A stretch of DNA of 64,000 nucleotides from positions 187,782,742 through 187,846,741 of the forward strand of contig CM051460.1 in NCBI GenBank assembly GCA_028095005.1. Reading direction: 5' to 3'. Both the position numbers and the translations under genes were made by a program. Each line of letters opens with the position of its first letter. Within the stretch, counting starts at the first letter, position 1. The notes beneath the pieces are model-generated. The model was not told the origin of the DNA and did not search any database. It saw only the letters and a list, made by a program, of their open reading frames with translations. This document shows positions 1-11,755 of this stretch, in pieces. This stretch comes from Rhynchospora pubera (Eukaryota; Streptophyta; Magnoliopsida; Poales; Cyperaceae).

Positions 1-1
1 A

Positions 2-117
2 TTCTTGTTTGGTTAGATGTTAAATAGGAGATTCAAGTTAATAACTTCCTAAAGGTTGTATTTTATTACTCCTAAATAGGGGAGTACTGGCGGCAAATAA
101 GACCAACCAAACATAAG
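2..117. mobile_element. Small foldback (MITE-like) element
   Basis: The left end TTCTTGTTTGGTTAG and the right end (reverse complement CTTATGTTTGGTTGG) form imperfect terminal inverted repeats around about 85 bp without coding capacity. The ends resemble the GTTTGG termini of the Tourist-like elements elsewhere in the window. No target duplication can be confirmed because the element reaches the window edge. Confidence 0.4.
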
Positions 118-253
118 GATGGGAAATATGATTACCCCACTTCCCATTTCACCTTGAATGAACCAAAACATTGTGTCACAAAATTTTCTTCTAATATAGA
201 AGTTAAATAATAAATGAAAAAAAGAACAGTGCTGAAAGATGCAAACTACCTTA

Positions 254-421
254 GGGGCTGTTTGGATTCCCCAAGGAATTTGGAGAATTTCATCTTCCTA
301 CCATAAATTTATTATAAACAATCCAAACTCTTCACAAAGTTACACACTTTCCAATAAATTTATTCCTAGAAATTGCAACTTCCCCAAATTCTCCAAATTC
401 CTAAGCGATCCAAACGGCCCC
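254..421. mobile_element. Tourist-like MITE (TSD TTA)
   Basis: A 168-bp element begins GGGGCTGTTTGGAT and ends with its inverted counterpart ATCCAAACGGCCCC. It is flanked on both sides by TTA (251-253 and 422-424), the usual target of PIF/Harbinger-derived Tourist MITEs. The interior is AT-rich and non-coding. It probably lies in the intron following the last visible exon of the flippase gene. Confidence 0.75.
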
Positions 422-579
422 TTATGTCTTCTTGTTCACACAATGCTTGTCATTTTTAATGATACAGAGGAATGACTGTTATGTTTATGTGTAACAAATA
501 GAATATTACTACTAATAAGGAAGTTTCAAGCAACTTAGGATCCAATCTTTGGGTTACGCCAAGGAATGAGAATATATAC

Positions 580-3500
580 CAGAAAAGCATAAGCACAAAA
601 ACAGCATTGCGATAGAAGTTGTACAGAACCAAGTAACCAACACGCTGGTAATTCCAGTGGCCATGCACAAGGAGCAATCTCTTTAGAAACCTGAACTGCC
701 CCATAGCAAAGTCTGATGCCATCACAGCTTGACGGCCTTCTTGGCCACATATTCCCACTCCCACATCTGCCATTTGTATCATGGATACATCATTCGCGCC
801 TGTTCAAGATGATCATTAAAACAGTAAGCTATAACAAATGAGAAGTTAGCAGACTCAATGATGGTTGACAGCTTCCATAATTTTTTGAGCTCCTAAGACA
901 TATTACCTAGATTCCTACATTGAATCTCATGACTGTTAGGTCAGAATGAAAGGCATGCTGCATCAGTCACAATTTACCAATGATAAGTACCACTAGCACA
1001 GAATTAGTTTGCTACATGTAAACCTTAAGAAATAAGCTGAACTTATGTATGTTTCTGGTGCTAGTTTCAGATGTCCATATGCCAACTGAGCCAATTATAC
1101 AATTTATTTGCTAAAAGAGGGAAGTGTTAAGTGAGAAAATGTCTCACCATCACCAATAGCCAGAGTCATATCACATGTGCGGCTTTTTATTAAATCAACA
1201 ATTCCTGCCTTCTGCAAAGGAGCTACACGACAGCATAGTACAACTTTGCATGAGGTAGCCAGTTCGAACAGAAGCTGCCAAATGAACAAATAGATAATTT
1301 CAAGAGAGACATTGTGATGGAATAATCTATCCCTATACTTGCAGCATAAAACTAAAGGACAAGCAAAGTAGATGAGCAAACCTCTGATTCCAGATCCTTG
1401 TCCAATATATACACAAGACTAGTCCCGTCAATTATAAGAGCCAAAGGAGCAGCACCAAAACCTGGTGAATCGTCATTCACATGTGCCATTTTTGGGTCAT
1501 AAGCCCCCTTCATAGATCCATTCCTTCCAATTCCATCCCCAGATCTAATCAGAAACCTTTCCTTAGCCTCTGACAAAAGCCGCCTACACTCACTCTCAGA
1601 CGTACCGTTTATAATAATCTGTTGCATTTCTTGTGTCAGCAACCGGCAAGAGAGACCAATTGAAATTGCCGTCTCCTGCTTATCTCCGGTGAGAACCCAG
1701 ACTTTGATACCAGCTTGTCGCAAGGACTCGATTGCCTCAGGGACGCCTTCTTGCAACTTGTCCTCAATCCCAGTTGCACCGAGTAAGGTAAGATCACACT
1801 CAATCAAGGATGCAGCCTGACGAAGCTTGGCAGTCCTGTCATGAATTGATGTACTTGCCTCTTCATACTGCTCTTGCCACTCCTTAAATTCTATCTCATT
1901 TAAGTCCCGTGAACCAAGCACTAAGGTTCTCAATCCCTGGGACGAGTAGTTGGTTAAGTGGCTCTCTGTGGCTTCCCGAATCTTGCTTTGCAAGAGGTTA
2001 TTGACCTCATTTCCAGTATCAGAATTAAGTATGCTTAGCATTGAGTTGTCAGCACCTTTAACGAGAACTTTGACTCTGTTGTTAGGGAACCGCACCACTA
2101 CCGACATTCTCTTTCTCACGCTATCAAATTCATGAAGACCAATAACATCTAACCTGAAGTATACAAAATAAACGTTTAATCTTGAAATATGTATTATTAA
2201 ATGTTATACTTATACATCATTGGTAAAATTTGACACACCTCCATCCAATTTTCAGCTTGAAACAAAAAAAAGTTCCACTTTAGGATCTGAAGATCAAAAT
2301 CAAAGATTCACTAAACCAGAACGAACAAATTGAAACCAACTGATTTCTGTCTTTTGATCACTATTTAATATAATGCATTACCTGATTAGGATAGTTCCCT
2401 TAGCAGTAACAAACAAACAATCTTATTCAACAAAGTAGAATGTACAATTTACAAATTAGCAAGACTACTTTTAAGTGGGTAGGATTTCGAAGATGTTCTT
2501 TTCTCTAACAATATTCAACCAGCAACATGACAAACTTAGCTTTATATAAACATACCTCGTTCTTTCTCCATGCACATCAATTGCAAGGTGACCAGTCGTT
2601 CTTTCAACAAGTCTATAGCCATAGGCAGACGCAGCAGTAACTAGGGCTTGTTCATCAGGAGACTCACCCTGATACTCAATCGATCGTGCCTCTGAGTGAC
2701 CACCAAAAGGATCATCTAGTGGCACAGGTATTACAGTGTTGCAGGCAGCTAATGTGAGGAAAAATTCATGTGCTGCAATTCTCTCCTCCCCAACCAAGTC
2801 TCTTTGTAACAGTCTAGCAAGTTCTGAGTCAATACTTATTTCTGATTTGCTGCTGCTTTGTCTGGTCAATGGTCCTATATTATTCAAAACATAAGTCCAG
2901 ATGAAGAGAAAACTAGATTAAAGGACAATTTAACACCAAAAGAGTACTCAAAATTGGAATTAGCAAGGTAGTAGAAAGTTACAATGGTATTCACCAGCTA
3001 TACAGGACGCTTCAACCATATAAATTAACAAAAAGTTTCTAGTAACGGAGCCGGCTTGTTTTTAAATGCCATATGAATCTTAAAAGCTAGAGATGCCCAG
3101 AGAATGAATAATCTTTAATATCAGAAGTAATGTACATAATGCTGTTATTATTCTTCTTTTTTAAATGAGTGAATAACCTCCACCTCTTTTCTGTTGCAGA
3201 AAAGTAACCCAATACAAAATATCTGATATGTTTTACATGATGTAGCTAGTAAAATCTATTATATTATCATTCCTAAAGACTTGGTATACTAAACTGCACC
3301 AATATCCTCCCTCTATCTAAATAACCCTGTTATTACTACTATCAAATAATGCTATAACTTATCATATCTGGACTATAACATTTTATAGCAATTTTGAATA
3401 CAAGTATGGGATACACCAAAGAAAGAGAGCAACACTAGTGGATACATTCTAGACATCAGTATGGTACTACTAACTCCAGTGGTCTACTAATGCATTGAGT

Positions 3501-5460
3501 CCAGGTTAAACACCAATTTTACATTAAAGTAAAAAAAAAAAAAAAAAAAACAGCTTCAGCTTCTGAATTCTTTCAGGATGAAACTACAGAGACCAAAAAT
3601 GTGCTTCAGATGGTCAAAAAGGTAGAGGTTTCAGATTTTTGAGTGATTAGATAGGGTAATCTTAGATACCAAGAGAAAAAAACCAAATATCACAGAGCAG
3701 ATAACCTTGCCTGAACTGGTGATCTCATGCAGTGGAGCACCAACATCTTGCAATGATTCTCCGTAATCCTTACTAAATATACTAGCCTTTCTAAATTCCA
3801 TCTTGTTTTCAGTCAGAGTGCCCGTTTTATCTGAAAAAACATACTTTATCTGGCCCAAGTCCTCATTTATATTCAAAGATCTGCACTGAAATCTAGAATT
3901 TGAGCTTGCATCGTACATATGTCGGTCCCCGATCATAAAGTATGATTGCCCCAGACGAACAAGCTCCATGGTTATATAAAGAGAAATTGGGATCATAATT
4001 TGGAAGATAATTACTGAGCTTAGAAAGGAGAAGAATATCTCCATCCCAAGGCCATAGTATTTGAAATCTTTCCCATCGTCATGCCCAAAATACTTCTTTC
4101 GATAGTATGGCAGAGTGTCAAGCTGGTCGGTGTGGTTTATCAGCCATATACCCATACCAGCTGCCACCACGGCACAGATCACAAAGAGAAATAGAGACAA
4201 CCAAAGGGTTTCTCTGTTCATGTAGCTCTCTAGGTTACTACTTTTTGATGGAGAAGCAGTGCTGTTTAGCATAGCTTTTGTTTCTTGTCCAGCATAAACC
4301 ACCACGCCTATCATCCACTCAGTGTTTTTCAGCTGACAACCTCGCAATACAATATTTGACTGGCCAAGTGGGACCCGGTGGCCATTGAATTCCATAGCTG
4401 CAGTAAATTCGTAAATATTTCTGTTCGGCTGCTCACACCGAATCAGACCAGAGTAGAGATTTTCAGTGACCATACAGATCAACTCTTGACGAGCGTACCT
4501 TGTTTTTAGATTTGACTCACCATCTAGATTCATTGTTTGGATATAAGCAATCCCATTTGGGTCACTTGTTCCTAAAAGTACAATGTCACAAGGTATGGTC
4601 TCATCAGCATCAATCTTCACGACCTCACCAACACAAATGTTCTTCCATTTCTTCATTCGAAACTCTCCCGACTGAAGAACTAATGCTTCTCTGTTGTTCT
4701 CCTTCCTGTCAGATCTGTGCCTGCGCCAGTCTTCATACCCGTCCTTTATTGCAGTAACAAAAAGGACGAAAAGGAGGGGGAACAGTGAAGCTGTACGGCC
4801 AAAAACTGCCAAGGGAGGGAGCTGGTTCAATGCTGCAATGACAAGGAAATATACGTACGCTAACCGGTGAAACTGGATAAACAAATTCTTCGGTAGAAAG
4901 GTAATGAAGGTGTACTTGCTGGTACGTATCTCATTCCCAGTAAATTCGTACTTGTCATTAGTTCTTCTAGGGTCATTAATGTAAACAAGCCTTGGTTCAT
5001 ATTCAGAAGAAAAGGGATCTTCTTGAAGGCCGCTTTTGTGACGGACATGTTGTGACTTGTTGGGTTTATCTTGTCGTGTTGAGGCAATGGGTATCTCGAT
5101 AGCTGAATCACCTGCCGGTCGATCCATCACACTCCAATTGACGTGATGGGTCGGTTTCTCCTCTGGTGGGCATTCCACCCGAAAACTCTGAAAAAAGTGT
5201 GAGTCAGCTGAATGAAACCGACCAGTCACCTGGCTGAGGTCAGATTCATTCCTATTTAACTCTCCAATGGAGGTAAATGCTTCCCCATTTGAAAACCTTG
5301 AAAATCTAGTCTCACAATCCTCGTAGGTGGAAGAAGAGAAGGAAGAATTGGTACAGAGACAGTTCAAGGAGGTCGACTGTGCAGGAAGTGGACGCGGCGG
5401 CGGCTTCAATGAGTCTTGATGAGACGCCAATGAAGAGAGCAAGGGCTCACCTGAACTCAT
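580..5460 (-). CDS. ALA1: P4-type ATPase (aminophospholipid flippase), ALA1-like; 3' end outside window
   Basis: Integral membrane P4-ATPases use ATP to move phospholipids from the outer to the cytosolic leaflet, usually with an ALIS/CDC50 partner. Five exons are visible: 5460-3711, 2874-2556, 2153-1382, 1274-1148 and 799-580. They join in frame to about 1,062 codons. Landmarks in order are the P4 N-terminal block FLPKNLFIQFHRLAYVYFL, KDGYEDWRRHRSDR, the phosphorylation site DKTGTLT (Asp at about residue 544), YQGESPDEQALV, KGADNSM, TGDKQETAISIG and GDGANDVSMIQMADVG, the last split over exons 4 and 5. The final exon stops after the first C-terminal membrane segment (YNFYRNAVFVLMLFW) at a GGTATAT donor. 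The remaining roughly 240 residues usual for ALA1 are not in bases 1-579. The start ATG is the first in the long exon; its residues before the conserved core are Ser/Pro-rich. The exon 1 donor appears to be GC rather than GT. Confidence 0.93.
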
Positions 5461-6340
5461 ATATGAGCTTCCAACCCATGCATCAAAAGAATAAGACCCG
5501 CTTAAAGAGAACCAAACTGTATTCTTATCACTATCTCCACATAAAGCAGGCAGGTTTCTGGCTTGCAGTCAGTTCCTGTCAATAGTTAAACCAAAACAAT
5601 AGCTGAGGGGAAGAATTTCCAAGACGCTTTTATTAAATCAGTAATTATTTCATAAGCAAATGATAGTTGCATATTGTATTGGTTGGCTATTTGTAACTAG
5701 AAATGCTAATCAGAAACTCACTGTGCCTTCAATTTTCAGGTCAGTGTCTAAATTCTCAATTCCTAATACCTGATCCAAAGCAAAATAAGGTATGGAAATA
5801 GGCACTGACAGGCTGATTACAGGGCTTAAGCTATCAAGGATTTTACTACAACAAGTTACTTCCATCATTTCAGTTAATTCAAGCTACAAAGTCATTTGTC
5901 AGAAGCAAATTACAACCAAAAAGTAATTCAATTACATATTCCACTCAATCATTTTTAATGCCCCCTTGTTAAATCAAATATCCATCTCATTAACACCAAA
6001 ACCAGTTACAGATACAATGTAAATCTATTGAAAAAAAAAAAGGAATGAACGAAATTGATCAAACCTTCAAGATCGTGCCAAGGGAAGCACGAGTCTCGAC
6101 GCAAGGCAGTCGGATCTGACGCTCGCCTAGATCTAGCGGCGCAGAATGGAGAGATCCAATGCGGATCCGAGATTGATGAAGAGTAGAGCTTTGGTTTCAG
6201 GCGAAGAAATAGCTGCTTCTTTTTCTCCTTCCTCCTCTCTTTCCTTTTTCTCCTTTTTTCTCTTTTACCCGACTTGCGAGATCGCGGAGAGAGAGAGAAG
6301 AGAGAAGGGAAGAGAGAGGAGAGAGAAAGGAAAAGACGGA
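5461..6340 (-). other. Flippase gene 5' leader with a leader intron
   Basis: No conserved coding sequence lies upstream of the ATG at 5460. On the minus strand a good donor (GAAG|GTTTGA, near 6064) and acceptor (TTGACAG|GAACTG, near 5577) would remove about 490 bp. That leaves a purine-rich GA leader exon around 6064-6340. Exact ends of the transcript cannot be seen. Confidence 0.5.
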
Positions 6341-6399
6341 TGGCGGAGCGCGAATTTTTTTCTATTTTTTTCCCCAATTACGATTTATAGTAACCAATT

Positions 6400-6669
6400 C
6401 TCTCCGGTCTCTTCAAACTGTACACATCCGTTTCCACCGTACAACGAGGAGAGCTGAAATGTCGGTAGGAAGGATGCATTTCCCATGGGAATTTAAAACG
6501 GAGGTGATAAAGGAGGTGTGATTACGTTGAATGACTGGATTGACCCTGGGGTGAAGTAAAACCGTAGTTGACGTGATGAGATCACCTGCTGGACAGCTAT
6601 TAAATATTAATTAAGGCACTAAGCTGTCCTCCTAAGCCACGTTCCATTATTTTGGGATTATAGAAGCGT
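6400..6669. other. Flippase upstream region
   Basis: This region lies immediately upstream of the leader exon and is likely to hold the flippase promoter on the minus strand. I see no element I can name and no coding sequence. Confidence 0.3.
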
Positions 6670-6679
6670 CTACTTGGTG

Positions 6680-6882
6680 GGGAGCGTATCCTCTGGATGG
6701 TTGTAATACAACCATCCAGTGGACGTCTTTGGATACGAGCCGTCTGATTTAATCTAAACGGTTAGATTTTTTCGGGCCTATCAATCTTAGTATCATGCAC
6801 GGGGCATTTATAGCCATTGAGATTAAATCAGACGGCTGAGATCGAACCATCCACTGGATGGCCATCCAGAGGATGCGATTTC
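6680..6882. mobile_element. Mutator-like MITE with 10-bp target duplication
   Basis: A 203-bp element has inverted ends GCGTATCCTCTGGATGG and CCATCCAGAGGATGCG. It is flanked by a perfect 10-bp direct repeat CTACTTGGTG (6670-6679 and 6883-6892), the size expected for Mutator superfamily insertions. The interior, including GGGCCTATCAATCT and GCCATTGAGATTAAATC, is shared with the element at 52307-52487. Non-coding. Confidence 0.8.
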
Positions 6883-6892
6883 CTACTTGGTG

Positions 6893-7604
6893 CGCCAGCT
6901 TTAGCTCACATAAAATAAAAGATAAATTATAATGATATGGTAAAGGTGAATTTGTGGTGATGTTTAAACCAAAATAAAAAAATAAAAATTGTGATGATGA
7001 TGATGATGCGCTGGTATTAAATTATGCTGAAAAGTAATCTGTAGTGCATAATACGTAGATCAAATATGTGTCCTGCATAATACCGAGATTTAATTATGTG
7101 ACTTTATATGCGAGTACCTAATTAATTATGTAACTACATACGCGGTGCGCATTATATTATGTGACTGTATATGCATGTGGTAATTGATAATACACTACAC
7201 GTACAAAGTATATAATTGATTTGCAGCTACTTAGCAATTAAAGTGTAATATTTTAGCTTGATTTTCAAACAAATCTGGCATATAATAACATCATAATAGT
7301 TTAAATATCACAATTTTTTTTTTTGTCATCAAACACTATAACTTCATTTTTTTATTTATTCTAAATTATAAAATTCAAATCTCATGTCCAGATTAAAAGT
7401 AAAAAAATAACGTATTATCTGTCATAATTAAGTAGATTATTTTTTTTCATCTCGTCTAGTTTTATGGTAAAGTATTTCTCGTGAAATTGAACAAAATTGG
7501 TAATTTGGATTCATTGTTTTAATTTTAAATTTTAAATATAAATCAAAATTATGTTTTTAAGTTTTATATCCATACACATAAGTGTTCTATATCTATTCTC
7601 TCTC
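6893..7604. other. AT-rich intergenic stretch
   Basis: No gene is visible. It holds a short GATGATGAT run near 6985-7007 and three imperfect copies of a unit of about 30 bp containing TATGTRACT between about 7090 and 7180. Confidence 0.5.
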
Positions 7605-7925
7605 TGTTGCACCTACGTGCAGACCACACAAAGTGCTACATAGTGCAACTAATAATATTACCTTAAGTGGCTAGATTGATATCTAAGCTAACAAAGGCAA
7701 TTAGAATATTAGAATTATATTAATTTTAATTAGTTACTTAAATTAGAGATTTCCATATCTCATGTATCTTTCTTATTTTCTCTTCTATTTTATATCTATA
7801 TAAGTGTCCTGGAGGATGTTAGAAAATAATAAGAAATATTTTCAAAAATCTCTTTTCTCCTCTTTTCTCAATTTCTGTATCTTTTCTCTGTGTCTCTCTT
7901 TCTTTTCCCTCATCTGACCCTAACA
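7605..7925 (+). repeat. Left LTR of TR-GAG element
   Basis: Starts TGTTGCACC and ends CCCTAACA. It contains the promoter-like TATATCTATATAAG near 7788-7804. The counterpart is at 8902-9221. Confidence 0.85.
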
Positions 7926-7957
7926 TTGGTGCTTTCGTTCTACCCTCATCCTCCACC

Positions 7958-8901
7958 ATGCCTAAAAATCGCTCCCAGCATTCTGAAGATCCAAAACCCG
8001 ATAATCCTGAAGTTTCTTTTCTCCGGCAACAAATAGAAGACCTTAATTCTAAATTGGCAGATATGTTAACACCTGCCTCTTTACTTACCTTCTTGACCAC
8101 ACTACGGGAAGAGTTGCGTACGGACATGCAACAACAACTTAATATGGTCCTATCAACCCGTCCGACCAGCAGTGTCCTCGGGCCCCACCCACAACCTACC
8201 CTTCATGCTGACCATAAACTTCGACTCCATTTTTCCCGTTTTGCATCAGGTGACCCCACAGATTGGCTTTTTTCTGTGCAACAGTATTTCACCTATTATG
8301 CAACACCAACATCAGATTGGCTTCTCATTGCATCTTTGCATCTCGATGCCCCTGCTGCCCGTTGATACCAAGGTTTAGTAGAGGACACACATCTATCTTC
8401 ATGGCAGGAGTTCACCACGGCATTACAACACCGTTTTGGCCCATCTGAATATGAGGATCCAATTGGACAGCTCTCACGTCTTACACAGATTGGCTCTGTG
8501 TTGGACTATCAATCCTCATTTGAGGAACTTGCAAGTCGTGCCCGTTCTTTTTCCCAAGAACAATTGCAAAGTATTTTCATTGCGGGGTCGCAGCCTCGCA
8601 TCCGGAGGGCTGTTCAATGCCACCGACCTCGTGATCTGCACGATGTCTTTGCTTTAGCACGCCTACATGAGGCACAAATTGCTGAATTGCTCGATGATCA
8701 AATGGCACAATCTACTAAGCTTTTAGGCCCAGAAGCACCTCTTGTTGCTCATCCACAACCTCACCTTCCAGTCCATAAACACATAACCAGTAAAGGTGTT
8801 GGATCATTTTATATGTGTTTGGAGGATACAAGTTGGGAAGATGAAGATTCACTGGTTTTGTCTCGACTTGAGGACAAGTCACCTCCACAAGAGGGGAGGA
8901 A
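7958..8901 (+). pseudogene. Gag-like protein, one in-frame stop
   Basis: The ATG lies 32 bp after the left LTR. One reading frame runs from the ATG through the whole internal region. It shows an N-terminal coiled-coil-like stretch (FLRQQIEDLNSKLADML) and then the retrotransposon gag domain (DPTDWLFSVQQYFTYY, YDLE-type helices, SSWQEFTTALQHRF, YQSSFEELA). A single TGA at 8363-8365 interrupts it at the position where gag domains usually have Trp (AAR-W-YQ), so one TGG to TGA change explains the break. No zinc knuckle or pol is present. Past 8901 the frame runs into the right LTR. Confidence 0.8.
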
Positions 8902-9218
8902 TGTTGCACCTACGTGCAGACCACACAAAGTGCCACATAGTGCAACTAATAATATTACCTTAAGTGGCTAGATTGATATCTAAGCTAACAAAGGCAATTA
9001 GAATATTAGAATTATATTACTTTTAATTAGTTACTTAAATTAGAGATTTCCATATCTCATGTATCTTTCTTATTTTCTCTTCTATTTTATATCTATATAA
9101 GTGTCCTGGAGGATGTTAGAAAATAATGAGAAATATTTCCAAAAATCTCTTTTCTCCTCTTTTCTCAATTTATGTATCTTTTCTCTGTGTCTCTCTTTCT
9201 TTTCCCTCATCTGACCCT

Positions 9219-9221
<3 letters not shown>
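8902..9221 (+). repeat. Right LTR of TR-GAG element
   Basis: Direct repeat of 7605-7925 with few substitutions. The terminal A of the left copy is absent where it runs into a (CT)n microsatellite at 9222-9248. Confidence 0.85.
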
Positions 9222-9249
<28 letters not shown>

Positions 9250-9250
9250 A

Positions 9251-9613
9251 GAGTTTTGCTTTGGTGAGTCGCAACTCACGTGAGTCACGCTAAAAAAATC
9301 CTAGATCTGATTAAAAATGACCGATCCAAACCGTTCAATACGATCTCCCTATTGAAATATCCATGCAGACCAAGTTTTATATTTTTAAAAAAAATTTATG
9401 TATTTTTTTCGGATTTTTAAAAGTGTTTTTTTTACTGTTCATAACTAATTAGATTAACGATTTTCTAAAGTTTCAAAAAAAATACTTAAAAATTTCGAAA
9501 AATATAAAATTTGGTTTGCATAGAAATTTCAACAGTGAGATCGTATTAGACGGTTTGGATCGGTCATTTTGAACTAGATCTAGCAGGTTTGAGCGCGACT
9601 CACCATAGCAAAA

Positions 9614-9615
<2 letters not shown>
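9251..9615. mobile_element. Foldback element, family A
   Basis: Left tip GAGTTTTGCTTTGGTGAGTC pairs with right tip GACTCACCATAGCAAAACTC, and the arms continue inward for about 170 bp through ATGACCGATCCAAACCG. Non-coding. It is bounded by CT and (TA)n tracts, so no target duplication can be defined. Confidence 0.7.

Positions 9616-9623
<8 letters not shown>

Positions 9624-9688
<65 letters not shown>
9624..9688. repeat. (TA)n microsatellite
   Basis: About 65 bp of uninterrupted TA dinucleotides follow a CT run. Confidence 0.95.
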
Positions 9689-9692
<4 letters not shown>

Positions 9693-9911
9693 GACTAGAG
9701 AGAGAGAATGGCTAATGTGCCACGGGTGGTAATGCCACCCATTTTCTTTTAAGTCATTTTTCGATATACATAATTCAAATGGTCGATCCAAACCTTTTCA
9801 ATTTGATATCTATATTGGAAGATTTTTATGAATGACAAAAATATCCCTAATAATTTAAAAAAAGACAATGCACCCTCTGACATTTTAAAAAGAGCACAGC
9901 TATAGCGACAA

Positions 9912-11468
9912 TAGAATTGCCGCTATAGCATTGCCTCTATAGAGAGATCTGAAATGACTGAAATATTAAAAAAAATACAAAATTTCCTTATAGCGGCAAT
10001 TGTTTTTCCGCTATAGAATTTTGCCCCTTTTTGTCCGTTGGTCACTCATTTTTTTCTTTTACTTTTTCCTTTTTTATTATAGCATCAACAATTACAAAAT
10101 TCATTTGGATTTTTCATTATAGCATCTATAAATTTGTTTTGAACTAAATTTAATAAATTAGAGGTTAAATTAACGAACCACCATTAGATTTATCAAAAGA
10201 ATAACATCGATATATTGTATATAGGGTTCTCTAATCGTGCGTGTCGTGTCGTGTCAAACACGATCGTCGTGTTGGAGTCTTGTATCGTGTCTTGTTGACA
10301 CGAATTACTTTTTTCATCGCGTCGTGTCGTGCTAAATGGTGAAGGGAACTAACACGGTACTTTGGCACGACACGACTAACACGTCGTGTCGTGTCGTGTT
10401 GGCACATCGTGGTAGCCGTGTCAGATTATTTTATTATTTTTAAAATAAAAAATTTAAAAAATTTTAAAAGTTAAAAAAAAATTAGTGAACCGTAATAATT
10501 TATTATTTGATTAAGTTTAAAACTTTTTATTAATATTTTTCATAATAAATAATAATTATATAAGAACAATATGAGTCCTAGATGATAAATAATATGATGT
10601 CGTGTCAAAATCGTGTCGTGTTGGAAGTTTTAGAAAATTGACACGATTTGACACAACACAATTAAACACGAACACGAACTGACACGACACATCAACACAA
10701 ATTTAATTATTAATATTGATTATTTAAACAAAATTAATAATTTAAATCTAATTTATAATACTACATCATATTTTTTACCTAGGACTCATATTATTCTTAT
10801 CTAATTATTATTTATTTTAAAAAATATTAATTAAAAGTTTTAAACTTAATCAAATAAAAAATTATTACAGTTCAATAAATTTTTTTCCTTAAATTTTAAT
10901 TTTTTAATATTTTAATTTTAAAAATAATAAAATAATCCGACACGGCTACCACGATGTGCCAACACAACACGACATGACGAGTTAGTCGTGTCGTACCAAA
11001 GTACCGTATTAGTCCCCTTCACCATTTAGCACGACACGACACGATTAAAAAAGTAATTCGTGTCAACAAGACACGATACAAGACTCCAACACGACGATCG
11101 TGTTTTACACGACACGACACGACACGCACGATTAGAGAACCCTATATACAATATATAGATGTTATTCTTTTGATAAATCTAAAGGTGGTTCATTAATTTA
11201 ACCTCTAATTTATTGAATTTAATTCAAAACAAATTTATAGATGCTATAATGAAGAATCCAAATGAACTTTGTAATTATTAATGCTATAATAAAAAAAGAA
11301 AAAGTAAAAGAAAAAGTAAAAGAAAAAAATAAAACCGAAAAAAATGAGTGACCAACGGACCAAAAAAAGGGCAAAATCCTATAGCGGCAAAACAATTGTC
11401 GCTATAAGAAAATTTTGTATTTTTTTTAATATTTTAGTCATTTCAGATCCCTATAGCGGCAATTCTTT
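9912..11468. repeat. Giant palindrome, about 1.56 kb
   Basis: Two arms of about 690 bp (roughly 9912-10600 and 10762-11468) are reverse complements with few differences. Paired landmarks are GAATTGCCGCTATAG and CTATAGCGGCAATTC, GTCCGTTGGTCACTCA and TGAGTGACCAACGGAC, and AGGGTTCTCTAATCGTGC and GCACGATTAGAGAACCCT. The centre of about 160 bp has its own hairpin (GTGTCAAAATCGTGTC with GACACGATTTGACAC). Iterated CGTGT units (GTCGTGTCGTGT) occur in both arms. No ORF of note. Probably a foldback transposon or an inverted duplication. Confidence 0.85.
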
Positions 11469-11735
11469 ATATTTTTTTGAAATTTTTAAGTATTTTTTTG
11501 AAATTTTAGAAAATCGTTAATCCAATTAGTTCTGAACCGTTCAAAAACAACAGTTTTTAAAAATCCGAAAAAATGCTTAAAAATTTCAAAAAATATATAA
11601 AATTTGGTCTGCATGGAGATTTCAATAGAGAGATCATATAGGAGGGTTTGGATCGGTCATTTTGAACTAGATTTAGGAGTTTTGAACGCAACTCACCGAC
11701 CCTTTGGTGAGTTGCAACTCACCGTAGCAAAACTC
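11469..11735. mobile_element. Right half of a family A foldback element
   Basis: This matches the right arm of 9251-9615 (GGTTTGGATCGGTCATTTTG through to GTAGCAAAACTC). It lacks the matching left half next to it and abuts the giant palindrome. The tip contains an extra small hairpin (GGTGAGTTGCAACTCACC). Confidence 0.6.
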
Positions 11736-11755
11736 TCTATATATAGAGAGAGAGA

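Larger units (their letters stand above)
7605..9221 (+). mobile_element. Short gag-only LTR retrotransposon (TR-GAG type)
   Basis: Two direct repeats of about 320 bp, starting TGTTGCACC and ending CTGACCCTAAC(A), enclose 976 bp that encode only a Gag-like protein. A plausible primer-binding site TGGTGCTTTCG follows the left LTR. A polypurine tract AAGAGGGGAGGAA precedes the right LTR. The repeats differ at about five positions by eye, so the insertion is fairly young. There is no protease, reverse transcriptase or integrase, so it must depend on a partner element. Both flanks are CT microsatellite, so the target duplication cannot be read. Confidence 0.85.

Noticed and set aside
6006..6457. 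Lys/Arg- and Ser/Phe-rich ORFs on both strands upstream of the flippase
   Set aside because: They lie in the GA-rich leader region. The protein is the translation of a purine tract with no domain.
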